In this document: positions 45,366 to 57,747 of the stretch, piece by piece
Layout: each line of letters begins with the position of its first letter
Numbering within the stretch: position 1 is the stretch's first letter
Assembly (NCBI GenBank): GCA_963585895.1
Contig: OY757904.1
Span: 71,825,952-71,889,951, forward strand
Length of the DNA: 64,000 nucleotides
Direction: 5' to 3'
DNA from: Sepioteuthis lessoniana
Taxonomy: Eukaryota; Mollusca; Cephalopoda; Myopsida; Loliginidae
Translations under genes and position numbers: made by a program
Notes under the pieces: model-generated
What the model was told of the DNA's origin: nothing
Seen by the model: the letters and a program-made list of their open reading frames with translations, nothing else
The model's database searches: none

Positions 45366-46314
45366 TATAAAATCTTAGCAGATTATGAATAAAAACTGTG
45401 ATGATAAATCTTCTTGGAAGACCCTAAACACAACGCCAAAGGAATCAGTGTCACCACTTGCTGAAGGAACCATTGACATCATTGAATGAAAAATACATAT
45501 TTTTGATAACGTATGATTTTTAACAAGGTTACTGGAATGAACCATATAGTGAGAGCAAACTTAACACTCAAGGGTAATGTGATGTAAATATTTCTTAATT
45601 ACAACTACATTAAGACGAAATTATTAGGACAAACCATTTAAATCAGGCAATTCAGAAAGCAAAATATCAACTGTAATATTTTCATCTTTAATAATTTTAC
45701 CAAATTACTTGTCGTATTTTATTTTCCTGTTGTGCGATAAAATTATTTCTTTTTCTTCTTTTTTTCCCTTAACGAGGAAGACAAATTTTAAATGATCATG
45801 ATCGGAAGAAATTTGACCATGTTTTCAAAAACCTTGGAAATATAATTCTGGCACGTGATATAATTAAAAATAATAATCTAATAGCATTATTTTACTGCTT
45901 TAGCATTTACTTTTTAAAGAGAAAATGAAACATTTTTGTTGTATCGTTGGTTCAATAAAGGTATTCCACAGGTACAAGCCGAAGAGTTGGCAAGTCTATC
46001 AGAGAGCGATTAACGCTTTTTTCCCTGAAGTAGTCAGACACCGTTCATTTATATCTTTACTTGTGTCATACTAAAAAGAGTCACTGAGTGTATAGTTCCG
46101 GTATAACAATTTTTTTGAAAATTTCATAAAAATAAAAATCTGAATGTGAAACGTCATTAAAAGACTCTCATGATGATTTCTACAAGATTTTAGGAGCAAA
46201 AAATGAATTCATGCTCGAAAATTAATAAATAATGAAATTAATTTTGATTGAATAAATCTATTCTTGACTTTAGTTTCTAATCAGTTAATATAATATTATT
46301 TGCATCAAAACAGC
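45366..46314. other. No gene seen
   Basis: No repeat family or coding signature recognised, apart from a weak SINE-B-like phrase (CTCAAGGGTAATGTGATG) at about 45568. Confidence 0.45.
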
Positions 46315-46590
46315 TGGCTAGCGTCCTAATCTATGATATAATAATAATTCATAATTCCATTATTTATTCTCCTGAGACCAGGGTTCAATCCCAGGTCGAG
46401 TCTTTCGAAAGACTCAAAAATGGTACTTGATGCCACCTTGATTAACACTCAGAATTATAAGGTGAGTATCAAGGGTAATGTGGTGCAATCCTGGGAATAG
46501 AGTAGCGCCCTCCCCTACACCTCCGTGTAGTAGTTATTGAAAAAGGAGCCTTCGGGTAACCCTCGACTAAGGTCACCAACTTTTCTTACA
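46315..46590 (+). mobile_element. tRNA-derived SINE, family B
   Basis: Head with an A-box-like GGCTAGCGTCC (46317), interrupted by an AT-rich insert, and B box GGGTTCAATCCCAGGTCGAG. Body: AATGGTACTTGATGCCACCT, CAGAATTATAAGGTGAG, TAGCGCCCTCCCCTACACCT, then AGCCTTCGGGTAACCCTCGA. The same ordered blocks occur at 47335, 62085 and, reversed, 55383. Confidence 0.8.
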
Positions 46591-46754
46591 GCACAAAATC
46601 ATATACGTTTAATTTTTCGTGTTACTGTGTCATATACTAAGATTTTACACATGACTATCATTTCAGTTGTTTTTTTTTTTCTCCCATTTACGTCCGATGA
46701 TTGAGAAGACCCCCAAGATTTGTTGTGTCCATAATAATATCCTTGTATTTACTT

Positions 46755-47315
46755 GTGCAGTCGGACGGGGCTGTTGAATTCAACGACTGCAACTCTGCAG
46801 AATGGTAAGACCCCACCAACGAGGGTCCTGCATATGACACAAAACAATCTGATGGTAAGGTTCTAGTAATGGAGGAGCTTTGGGGAATGCAGAGAACCCC
46901 TTCAATGCCATCGCTCCTAGGTCCATTCAGACCCTCAGTGGTAGGACCTGATAGGATCCTATCTAGAGGTTAAATTGAACAAAACTTCGTACTTATGCTA
47001 AAGTGAATTGCTTAAAATAGAATTATTTTTGACATTGAAACTGTACTTACGCTAAATTGAATTGTTTAATATAGAATTATTTTGACATTTAACCGTGTGT
47101 AAACAAAATCTATACTTATAGTAAACTGAATTGTTTAAATTAGAATTATGTGACTAACCTGAATAGCTTGAAATAGAAATGTTTTTGACAAACTGTGTAC
47201 TTATGCAAAACCGAATTGTTTTAAATAAAATTGTTAATTTGAATAAATTGGATTTGGTATTATATAACCAACAATGGTTGATATGGCATACAACCCAAAC
47301 AACCAACCAACCAAT
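46755..47315 (+). repeat. Dispersed repeat R1, near-complete copy
   Basis: Head from GTCGGACGGGGCTGTTGAAT through a TCTGATGGTAAGGTTC block and GACCCTCAGTGGTAGGACCT; four to five minisatellite units (AATTGTTTAATATAGAATTA type); 3' block GATTTGGTATTATATAACCA and GTTGATATGGCATACAACCC; CCAAA/CCAACC tail. SINE-B copies flank it on both sides. Confidence 0.88.
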
Positions 47316-47334
47316 CTTGTGTTTACACTTGTTC

Positions 47335-47490
47335 TGCTATGATATCACTCAGCAATATAACATAAGGATTAAGGGGAAAGTGGAGCAATACAGGGAATGG
47401 AGTAGCACCCTCCCCTACACCTCGGTGTGATAGCTATTAAGAAGGGAGTTTTCGGGTCACCCTTGGCTACGTTTGCCAACTTTACTTACA
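47335..47490 (+). mobile_element. SINE family B, 5'-truncated
   Basis: Starts inside the body (ATAACATAAGGATTAAGGGG) and continues with TAGCACCCTCCCCTACACCT and a GGGAGTTTTCGGGTCACCC end. The tRNA head is missing. Situated just after the R1 tail. Confidence 0.75.
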
Positions 47491-47550
47491 AACTACTTTT
47501 TGTGCAAAGACTATCCCTATTTGTTGCTATATATATACATAAATATACAT

Positions 47551-47568
47551 AAATATATATATATATAT

Positions 47569-47609
<41 letters not shown>

Positions 47610-47633
47610 GAGAGGGAGACAGAGAGAGAGAAA
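47551..47633. repeat. Compound (TA)n-(GA)n microsatellite
   Basis: Short TA run followed by an imperfect GA array of about 60 bp. Confidence 0.93.
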
Positions 47634-47823
47634 AACAGAAACAGAAAATAATGCTTTCCTTTGTCTTTTAACTTTTTTATTCGAAATCATTTTTGACTTA
47701 ATCATTGAAACAACACAATCTCAAATTCCCCCTGACGATGGTTACAGAAAAAGGTTGAATCGTTGAATAATGTTCAATCATCATATACAAATAAATACCC
47801 ACTCTGAGTGTATTCTTTTAAAC

Positions 47824-47824
<1 letters not shown>

Positions 47825-47904
<80 letters not shown>

Positions 47905-47905
47905 G

Positions 47906-47969
<64 letters not shown>
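47825..47969. repeat. Compound (CA)n-(TA)n microsatellite
   Basis: About 38 CA units and, after AGAGGTATG, about 30 TA units. His/Thr and Ile/Tyr repetitive frames are artefacts. Confidence 0.97.
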
Positions 47970-47971
<2 letters not shown>

Positions 47972-50939
47972 GTATATATATAATGTATGTGTGCGTGTGT
48001 GTATTGATTATTAGTGTAAATTTTTAAACGCGATTTTCAAATGTTTTAGCTGATTATGTAATATTTAGATTTCGGTGCAAAAAGCAAATACTTTTTGTAA
48101 TCCACTTTTTGAAGTTATTTCAGTTTAAAAATCAATTGTCTCTAGCTTCTTTGCAACAAAAAAGAGAGTAATAATGATAAAAAGAAATTGAACGATCAAT
48201 ATATTTTATTAGATATTACCATTAAATCAGCTTAAATGTAAATGCATTTAAAGTAACCCCTTTAGTTGAAAATTGTAAAGCATTTTCTGTGAATTGTTTG
48301 GGAAGACCAATTCAGACCACTTGCTTAAAAAAAACATAGAAGGAAAAAAAAAACTAGAAGAAACATTTCCAGCAAGCGATAAACGAAGCAAAGGAATAAC
48401 AGAATTAATTCGAATTCAGTAAATAAATAAAGAAAATAATACATAAAAAGAAACTAAAAGAGAGTTTCGTAATAAAATGGGATAAAAGCTATAAAAGAAC
48501 AGCGAGGAATCAATGCTGGAACACTTGACTGAAAGAAGATAAATTTCTTTTCTTGTTGCTAATGTATGGCTTGTGGTGAGTATGCTAAGCCAGCCGCATA
48601 GCTTTTATTAGGACTTTTTTGTTGTGCCTTGAACCAACCTGTACGCAATTTGGCAGCGAGATATATCATCATGTCAGAAGCAGAGGGTAAGGGTTATGCT
48701 TTATGGTTCACCGTTAGAGAGACACATTCATAAAAGGAAAAAGAGATAAAGAACACAATATTTCGGGTTTATTTAGTGAGGGTTGACGCTTTTCATTCTT
48801 TTCACAATTGTGCTGAATACCTCCCCGGAGCCAGATCCTGTCTTAGCTTTAAAAATGTTAAGAAAACTCTGAGGTATAAATATATGGGATACACGTGGAA
48901 ACATTTGGTTACAAAAAATAAATGTCAAACTTATTCTCTGCCAAGACTTTAAATTTGATGGCTTGTGTAGTAAGAAGTTGCCACCTTCTTTTATTCGTGA
49001 AAACTTCAAGTTCATTTGAACTTTAATTAAAATGTACTCTTTTTAATATATTTTTTTCTGTCCAGAAGAATAGTATTAGGTTTGGTTTGTTTCTTCGATT
49101 GGTGACACATTAATCACCGTTGGTTATTTAATGTCAATTTTAGAAGAATAAAAACGGATAGATGTTTAATATGTTAGTATAAAAGACTGCTATGTATAAA
49201 TTGAAGAAGTCCTATTTCCTTTAGGAAAAAGTTTGTTGAAAAAGGAATGTTATTAAGTATTTTTGTTAGGAAAGATACTACTTAAATATTTTAAGAGAAA
49301 AAGTAAAATTCATACATGAAATGTAACAATTTATGATTGACTAAGTCTAGTTGATATATTTTGTGAGTATAAACATTTGTACATGTGCGTATGTGACTAT
49401 TTCAGGGGAAAAAACAATATTTACACGGAAAAATATAGGCTGCTTCAGCTGAAATTTTCATCAGCAAGTTTCATTCGATTTTGAATGATTATACCACGTA
49501 AAAATTATACACATACTTGAAGAAACAGAATGTTAGATTTTCCCTAAAAAGAAATAGAATCGAAAGTTTGGTGTAGATTACTGCATAAATCTATAAACCT
49601 ACTGAAGGTGTATTTCTTTTTTTGCTAATTTATAATATTAAGGTAGGCTAGATATTAGATTAAAAAGTAGACATATATCTATTATTCTGATTGTTTAAAA
49701 GTGCATTTTAACAATATTGCTGGGAAAAGATTATTAAATCATTTTCGGTTTTGATCTTATAAATTAATTGAGCCAAGTTAAATAGTCTCGTCTGTGAATC
49801 TCAAATGAAATTTTAAACTAGCACGTTAGTTGCATTGGTCATTACATGCAAAAGAATAGATAAAAAATTACAGGTTCTCCAGCCTATATTTGCACAAAAA
49901 TTAACAATTTCTTTTAGTATGGGAATAAGTTTTTTTTTTCCATAGAACTGATGCTATTTAACGATACCTGAGAGTGACAAAGGGGATCATATTTTTACCA
50001 ACAGTACTCGTCGAAATGTGAAAGTAATTATATTAAGCTTCGTTGTGTTCTCTTTGATTATTTTATATAAAAGTGCTAATCAATGATTGATGGATTTTGA
50101 CGAAATATCAAATTAAGGATATTTTGCCAATAGGTTAGGTTATACAGTGGTGTTCATTGTACGTTCATTTTTATATTTCTGCATAATTGTTTCTTTAGAG
50201 TTGGTTTTTTCTGATGGGTTTTTTGAATCAAATAATTTTTAGATAGATCTATTTGAACCCTAATAGTAACTACCTTTACAAGTGAGAATCAATCTTGGAA
50301 TAATACAATGAAAAAATACTCCAGCCTCAAAAAAACTTCAGAACTCTAGTATGACTATATGATGCTGTTTATTGTCAAAGCCAGAACACCGCATCGGGAG
50401 GAAATCCTACCTCTTCAGCAGCGTATACAGTCAGTATATTCTAAACCCCATTGACTGAGTGGAAATACCAGTCAAGTTTTTTTCCCCCAATAATAAAAAC
50501 AATTTTTTAAAAAAGCTAATTGTTGAACACATTTACTACATACGTTCAATGAAGCAGATTTTACTTAATAATTAACCACATCACATTTACATCAAGTAGA
50601 CCGAGCACAACGAAGGGTTAACTAAATGATCGGCGTGACTCTTTATCCCAAGTACTGTAATAATCCTATAAATGTACATGTATTGATGTACGAATCACAA
50701 TGATGAAAAATTTGCCAACGTTGCGTTTCACTGGGCAATGGGAGGATATTTCTTTGTGGTTGTGTCCATTAATTCAAGAAACCTGAGACAAAATTAACTG
50801 TGTTATTCAACAAGTTATACAGCCATCTTGTTAAGTTTTCAGGAGGTTTGACTTTAGAGTTTTCTGTTTATATAAGGAAGGTCGTTGGATAATACCATTT
50901 CCAAGTTTGTGAGGAAACTCAAACAGCTGCGTTCATGAC
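47970..50939. other. AT-rich DNA, no gene seen; two R1 traces
   Basis: 49078-49145 has an R1 tail block (GGTTTGGTTTGTTTCTTCGA, then TTATTTAATGTCAATTTTA) in minus orientation. 50370-50460 has CAGCGTATACAGTCAGTATA, a trace of the R1 head. The 80-codon minus frame 49015-48773 has no recognisable domain. No RNA gene. Confidence 0.45.
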
Positions 50940-51245
50940 CTAATTTGGTTTGATTTTATGGCATATCCACAATTGTACTTATTTAATGCCAAAGGCATTT
51001 TATACGTATAAACAGTTCTATTTAAAGCAATTCACTTTAGCAAAAGTACACAGCTTAGTTCTATTTGAGCTAAAGATTAGATTCTATCAGGGGCTACCAC
51101 TCCTGGTCTGATAAAACGTGGGTACTCCGCATTCCCCAAAGCTCCAGCATTACTGGAGCCTCACCATCAGATTGTTTAGGGTCATATCCTGGACACTTGT
51201 TGGAGAGTTTTACCCCTCTGCAGCTCACAGCCAACTGGCCCAGTT
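50940..51245 (-). repeat. Dispersed repeat R1, copy with one minisatellite unit
   Basis: Tail block GGTTTGATTTTATGGCATAT, a single short minisatellite stretch (ATTTAAAGCAATTCACTTTA), then the head (CATTCCCCAAAGCTCCAGCA, CTCACCATCAGATTGTTTAG). This short array contrasts with the five units of the copies at 16295 and 46755. Confidence 0.85.
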
Positions 51246-52194
51246 TGAATTCAGGTTAACACGCTCATATCAGGTTGTGATTAGTTTTGCGTACATTTTC
51301 TTTTTTAAGGAGATGAACTATATTGAGAATTGAATTACCATGACCAGATAATCCAACGAACAATTCCGCGTGACATATGGAAACTCCGGGCAGCTGTTTC
51401 TTTATTACGTCTCATCTGCAGTGCATACCGTGATCTTCCCCACTAGAAATGTAACCAGCGACCACAGTTGCAGAGCCGAAAGTGTACCACAAGCGATACC
51501 GAATTAAATAGTCATGGTAATTGCGCGGTTAATTAACTTGAATGCATATTGCAATTTACATCAGTAATCTTTATAGGGGACACGATCACCTCCATTACGC
51601 GTCTTCCCATGAGGTGTTTCTGTGTTCCCATTCAGTGCTTGTTGGTTCAATCTCCAGTGGGGGAGATCGCGGTATACATTTCTGATGAGACCTAATAAGG
51701 TCGAAAGAGCCATTCAGTGTTCGGTATGTCGAGCATAAGTGTTCCCTGGATTTTCTGGTCAGAGTAATTTAATTCACGATGACGTTTTTGTTTGTCATAT
51801 CAGGTTAAGTTTCAGTCGCACTTTCATGTTTACTTTCTAATACACGAAATATGGGTTAAATACTACCACTACTGTTCTTCAATTAGGTCGACTTTGGTAT
51901 CAATTAATCTACAAAGGTTGATATGCCATTAAACAAATTTACCAAAATAAACCTAATACTCGTACATAACACTATACAAACTTATTTGTTGTAAGTATAA
52001 TATTAGATATCTTATTTATTTTTCTTTGTTCCATTATGCATTTGTACTTGGGGTCATCAATGCTTTTCTATATTTCATCTGGATAGATTTTCGATATTAA
52101 CTATTGAGAATTGAAGTGAGTGGACTTCTTTAGTGTATTGCAATTGAAAAACATACAATATTCACAACCAGGTCAAAACATCATCATCCACATT
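51246..52194. other. Mostly unassigned; one tRNA-like B box and an R1 trace
   Basis: 51640-51670 has TTGGTTCAATCTCCAGTGGG, a B-box-like sequence that may belong to a SINE head (about 51600-51730). 51895-51935 has CTACAAAGGTTGATATGCCA, an R1 3' block in plus orientation. No gene seen. Confidence 0.4.
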
Positions 52195-52505
52195 ATATCA
52201 TGCTGCTTGCACGGATTTCTCTGAACCACTCTCACCATTCATCTCTATTATCCATCGTCTCCGGCAGGTCCTCCCGACTAGATCCTGCGTCCATATTGAG
52301 CTTTTGTTGATAGTTCTATTTGGTCGTCCAACACTTGCACTTCCGTGTGAAGGGGTTAATTCGAGAGCGTCGCTTCTGAATTATTTCTAACTCTTCCAGA
52401 AGTGTCCGTCTTATTTGGATTGTTTTAGAGATGGAAGGTAAGTGGCCTTACCTTTGCTGTTTTGTGGGATGTTGCTTCCAGGATTTGTTTCATAAAACCC
52501 AACGT
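52195..52505 (-). mobile_element. LINE ORF C-terminal fragment, second LINE type
   Basis: Minus translation gives NKSWKQHPTKQQR, GHLPSISKTIQIRRT, and further on REDLPETMDNRDEW and FREIRASS, in the same order as 25625-25200. It is more diverged than that copy and has several stops. A (TA)n tract follows on its 5' side. Confidence 0.8.
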
Positions 52506-52537
52506 AATACTAGATAACACTTGGAATTTTAAGAAGA

Positions 52538-52539
<2 letters not shown>

Positions 52540-52599
<60 letters not shown>
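52540..52599. repeat. (TA)n microsatellite
   Basis: About 29 TA units. Confidence 0.96.
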
Positions 52600-52603
<4 letters not shown>

Positions 52604-53624
52604 GAATTAGATTACACAATATTACAATTTATTTTCTTCTGTTACTCTCCCATAGGAAATTTCACTCCCGCAAATTTTCACTGTAATCAATCCCTTGCGT
52701 TTAGTTAAATTTATTTGCTGTATACCACTATGAACGTTAGATATCACTCGCCTGTGAAGTAGTCACACGTACAGGGTATTGGTGCCAGTAGGGTAAAATA
52801 AGTAAGACAAGCGTTAAGGAGTCGTGTTCCCCAAGACGATATATGTCTCTATCGCAAAAATAGACAATGGTAGGTTTTATTGCACAGTGGTTAAGGTGTC
52901 TCAAGAACGAAATGTTGACGGGGCATCTATATATATATATATATACTCAGTTCGGCCCTTTTTTTTAAGGTTTTCTACTGCGATGTCCTTACTTTAAAAT
53001 GATATCGGACCATATTCGAGCACAGTCAGAGTTGTATAAATACCTCGCTCAACCCATTCATAATATATTCCTCTATTTCACAACTTAAAATTAGATGATA
53101 ACGTTTGGCCCACTGGTAATTATTTATGATAACAGCAATTTACAATCATCGGTCTCACCTACTTCTTTGAAATTATAAGATATATTTATTTTCCTTTTTG
53201 AATATTTTTTCTTAAGAGTGAACATCTTTTCGCATCTGGCCCGCAAACAAAATTGTTTTCTATCCCTTGCTATAATTGATGGGTAATACAAAAATAAATT
53301 CAGAATGTTTGTGTAACTATTTAATAGGCGAATATATATATCGCAAATAAAACGATGGCATTAAGAGATATATACCTAAAGGCGCATTCTTAAATACCAT
53401 AGATTGCTAGACGTGATCAATAAGATAGAAAACAAGAGTGAGTAAAATTTATTCTAAAAAAATAAGATAATGTCATTTCTTGCTGAGTCTGCAGATAAGC
53501 ATATTTTACGCTCATGTGAAAAAAAATTTTTGGTAAGTTTGCGCATTCCCATCGATTGATTGAAAATATTAGCTATATGTATATTTAAGGTTTCAACCTG
53601 AGTTGAATCCATCCTGTGTATGAT
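52600..53624. other. No gene seen; faint tRNA-like head
   Basis: At about 52885 GCACAGTGGTTAAGGTGTCT resembles a pol III A box of a SINE head, but no B box follows at tRNA spacing. Nothing else recognised. Confidence 0.4.
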
Positions 53625-55255
53625 TTCAAACTGCATCTGATGGTGAGGCTCTAGTTCTGGAGATCAAGGAAGTGTAGAGTACCCCTTCATTGACATTACT
53701 GTGATGTCGTCTCTGACCCAAAGTGATTGCACATATTAGGGTCCCATCTCTGGGTCAAGTAAATCTTTTTTAGAAATATTCGTATTCGATTGGAATAAAA
53801 GGGTAAATTCTTAATATTAATAATAATACTTTTTTTTTCAAATAGATTTTTGAATCTATTATTGTTTAATAAGTATTAATATTAGCTATTTAAAACCATA
53901 TAGTTTCGAGCAAACAGATAACTATTTTCAAATATAGATTATTACTTGTAACTATATCAGAATGAGTGTTTGATGGAAATACACATAACCAAATAAAAAT
54001 GCGGAAATTATTTATATCAAACAGGAATTCTTGTGCAAAAAACTCTTTAGAGGAAACTGAACCAAAATGTAAAAATATATGAACAATCAACTGAATTTCC
54101 TAACCTGCAGGCATAAAATAATACTTGTCGAGTCGACATGCTGTTAAAATCTATCAATCAATATCTGGATAATCATATAAATATAATTTATACTTCAAAA
54201 CTTGACCTAGAAGTAAGTTAATGAATGGTTTATAGCAATTACTCCCAGACCCTCTCACATCCGTACCTGTCAGGGATCCATCTATGGATCAAATAGATTT
54301 GTTTAAGAATTATTGTTATTGTATAGGGCTTCGTGAAACAATATAACTTTGCGAAAACAAATGATCTTTATTTGATAGAATTAATATTGTTACGACAATC
54401 AGAAACCATTCAATTGTATGCTAATTATTTGTATTAAGAATAATTACAACAAGGCTTAATAATATAATAAGATTTATCATTAGATAATTGATGTCATATA
54501 CTTGTCTATAAATTATTGGTGTTAGAGAGGAATCATTTACATCACATAAGTGAGCGAAGGAATGATATAATCAAATGCAAGTAATTACTTTAAACCATTT
54601 GAGTTTATATTAATTATTAGTAATAGATCGGAATACTTGGTACCATACCAATAGTACTTATGAATAAATGATTATAGTCTAAAAGACAATTTACAAAACA
54701 TAATGGGACATAAAAATAGAGATACAAGAATTAATCATTTAAAAACGAATCAAATATCAGCATCTATAGCTACATGTCGTTAAACAAATAAATCAAACAA
54801 AATCCAACTATGAGGCAATACCTAGTCTCTCGCATCGTATACCGATTCCAGCCGACTCGTCTGATACTGTAAAATACGCCGACTGAATCCCAACGAGTAA
54901 CCTAGATATGACTCTAAATTATCTGATGGTTAGTATCCAGTCTCAGAGCTTTGGGTAATGTGGAGTACACTTTCTTTGACATAACTTAAGTTCGCTCTGA
55001 ACCGTCAGTAAATACCTGTTTAATCCCACCTACGGATCAAATATTACTATTTATTCAATTAAAATAGATGAAACCATTTACTTGAGTACAAATTATCAAT
55101 TTTAAATTGAAGTATTATCATTATTTAGCAACCCATGAAAGCATTTAGTGTCCCGAGTATAACGTTAACCTGGATCTGATTGTAAACATCTAAGTCTGAA
55201 TGGTTGTAAATGATAGAGTTCCACTTATAGGTTAAATCATTTGCTAGCTTTTAGA
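53625..55255 (+). repeat. Cluster of R1-related copies, old and tandem
   Basis: R1 head sequences in plus orientation recur at 53635-53770 (CATCTGATGGTGAGGCTCTA), 54230-54300 (GGGATCCATCTATGGATCAA), 54850-55050 (TTATCTGATGGTTAGTATCC) and 55150-55250. Between them are long AT-rich stretches with diverged minisatellite phrases (TACTTTAAACCATTTGAGTT, GGAATACTTGGTACCATACC). They look like an older R1 subfamily with expanded arrays. No protein frame. Confidence 0.65.
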
Positions 55256-55382
55256 ATTAATAGAAAATAGAATTATTTATGTGAAATGACAATACTTTTA
55301 ACAATTTAACAGTGCCCCAACAAATGACTTCTGGCTTGTTTAAAAAATAATTTTATTTTCAAAATATTCACAAATATATATA

Positions 55383-55535
55383 TATAACTTCCTTTTCAAC
55401 AGCTACAACACCAAAGTGTCGTGGAGGGCGCTACTTCTTTCCCTGGATTACATATCTTACCCTGGATCAGTACATTATAATGCTGAGTGTTAAGCAAGGA
55501 AGCATCAAGTACCATTTTAGGTATTTTGTATGACT
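55383..55535 (-). mobile_element. SINE family B, minus, head truncated
   Basis: Plus strand reads CCTTTTCAACAGCTACAACA, GTCGTGGAGGGCGCTACTTC, a GATCAGTACATTATAATGC block, then AAGCATCAAGTACCATTTTA, the reverse complement of the SINE-B body. Confidence 0.75.
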
Positions 55536-55714
55536 CAACCAACGATTGAAGTTCTGTGGATATGATACTTTAGCGCATCTTGGAGTTTTGAGGAATGATT
55601 ACTTCCAAGTTCACACTGACCAGAAGGGGTCTTATGCATGAGTAAAATATAAATATAAAATTCTGTTCTATAGATGAAACAATTTAATTGTGTGCAAACA
55701 AGTGATTGTAAAAT

Positions 55715-56270
55715 TGATTGCCCTGTGGGCTGGGGCTGTAGAATACACTGATTGCACCTCTGCAGAGGGGTAAGACCTCCCGAACGAGCGTACTTGATGA
55801 GAAACTAAACAATCTAATAGTGAGGTTCCAGTAATGCAGGAGCTTTGGGGAATTCGAAGCATACCTTCAATGCCAATGATCTCAGGTCCACTTTGGCCCG
55901 GAGTGGTTGCACTTGATAGGACCCTAACTATGTGTCAAATAGTTCTAATCAGCATACTTATGCTAAACTGAATTACTTGAAATAGAACTGTTTTGATATT
56001 TAAACTGTGTACATAAGCTAAACTGAAGTCTTAGGATTAGAACTGTTTGAATAAACTGAATAACTTGAAGTAGATATGTTTTTGACATTTAAACTGCGTA
56101 CTTACATTTAAACTGTGTACTTTTACTAAACTTAATTGTTTGAAATGAAACTGTTCATGTATGCTAAACTGAATTGTTTGAAATATAACTGGTTATTTGT
56201 ATAAAAATGGATGTGGCATCAAATAACCTACAAATTTTGATATGCCATAAAATCTAAGCAACCAACTACC
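55715..56270 (+). repeat. Dispersed repeat R1, near-complete copy
   Basis: Head CCTGTGGGCTGGGGCTGTAG, TCTGCAGAGGGGTAAGACCT, TTCCAGTAATGCAGGAGCTT and TTTGGCCCGGAGTGGTTGCA; about five minisatellite units with TTTAAACTGTGTACTTTTAC; 3' block ATGTGGCATCAAATAACCTA and a TTGATATGCCATAAAATC end with short CCAACTA tail. Best reference copy in the window together with 16295. Confidence 0.88.
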
Positions 56271-56879
56271 TGTTAAACTGAATTATTTTTATTACATAGC
56301 AATACTTGGAACCATATGACTGTATGCAAATAAAACTATCAATGTTTGATAGCAATACTTGAAACCATTTACGTCTATCCAAAAATATTAGCCCTGGCTC
56401 ATTTGAAATTTGCTACTCCCAAGCTATTCGTTTATAAATAACATATTTAATATATATGTGTGTGAACAGGATTTGTCATTAAATAATCAACTAGTAAGAA
56501 TATGTGCAGTAAAACATAATCAGCCAATCAACTCTTATTAAGATGACTTTATAGCATTATTGGCTATACCTTACAGTTAAGAGATTTTTACAACTCCGTA
56601 CTCCAAGCGTGCAATGTTCAGGATTTTGGAATCTGATTCCTTCATTTATTTATTCTAACGGCGTGTCAATCCAACAGTGCTGTTTTATCCTTTGAAATTC
56701 AAGCATTGCATTAATTGAAGATTTATATGTGTATTTATGCATCTGTTTCTTAAAAAAAAAACATTGGCACAAAATCACATTATATTATTAGTATATTCCT
56801 ATCTAATACAAATAAATTGCACCTAGTTTTATGGTCTCAAGTATTCCCATCTATACGAGGGTGGGTCCAGTGCAGAAGT
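56271..56879. other. Further R1-like minisatellite units, no gene
   Basis: GCAATACTTGGAACCATATG (about 56300) and GCAATACTTGAAACCATTTA (about 56355) are two direct units of the older array type. The rest is unassigned AT-rich DNA. Confidence 0.5.
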
Positions 56880-57020
56880 GACTAAAGTGCTGGATGGTGG
56901 TCTCGAAGCAATCGAGTTCAAACTCATTCACTTTTGCTGTTTATGAGAGTCTTACACTTGGTCCCAAATACCACTTGGCAAAGGATATAATAAGGTTGGA
57001 TGGAAGGTGATTTGTACAGC
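56880..57020 (+). mobile_element. tRNA-derived SINE head
   Basis: A-box-like GACTAAAGTGCTGGATGG (56880-56897) and B box TCGAGTTCAAACTC (56925-56938) at tRNA-like spacing, followed by a body CACTTGGTCCCAAATACCAC. The body resembles neither SINE A nor B strongly, so it may be a third family. Confidence 0.6.
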
Positions 57021-57600
57021 ATAAATCAACTCATCTATTGAATATTGACAAAACACAATCTTTTTATTTTATCTGTTTTTAATCTTTCAAAAGAAAATGA
57101 GACATATATCAATTGTAAATACAAAGTATGTTCTAAACTAAAAACTTATCTTCTGGGATGGGTCTGAACTTAACAAACGTTTTCCCAACCAACATTTATA
57201 ATTATGATGTTTAAATTCTTAAGAGCCGCCAAACTAATCACATGCATGGTTTGACAATACAGACTATTTATTGCATCATTGACATTCCATTGCTAATTCG
57301 ATCATAGGGTATTTAATTGCAATTCTTTTAATTCAGCCAGCGATTTCGTCCGCTAATGATTTATATCAATGAAAATTTGAATTTCAGGCGCAAGCTCTTA
57401 AAATTGTTTCATATAAATCTTGTCTGATGCACTTTGTGTTAATTAATTCGTTGGAACAAAGACGATCAATTACCGATAACAAAGTGGTTAGAGTATCGGA
57501 ATACAGATCACAAAATGTAAGGCCGCTTATCTTTACCAGCCAAAGAAAAATATCGGTTGCAACACACGTGCAGATTCTGAGGCAGTTAAACAAACCATTA

Positions 57601-57602
<2 letters not shown>
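57021..57602. other. No gene seen
   Basis: The two overlapping frames near 57384-57762 (one per strand) cross the microsatellite and are not credible genes. No domain seen. Confidence 0.45.
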
Positions 57603-57657
<55 letters not shown>

Positions 57658-57659
57658 CC

Positions 57660-57742
<83 letters not shown>
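57603..57742. repeat. (TA)n-(CA)n-(TA)n compound microsatellite
   Basis: About 25 TA, then CCCCACATATATA, about 15 CA, about 23 TA units. Confidence 0.96.

Positions 57743-57747
<5 letters not shown>

Noticed and set aside
47473..48014. His/Thr- and Ile/Tyr-rich frames
   Set aside because: Pure microsatellite translation.
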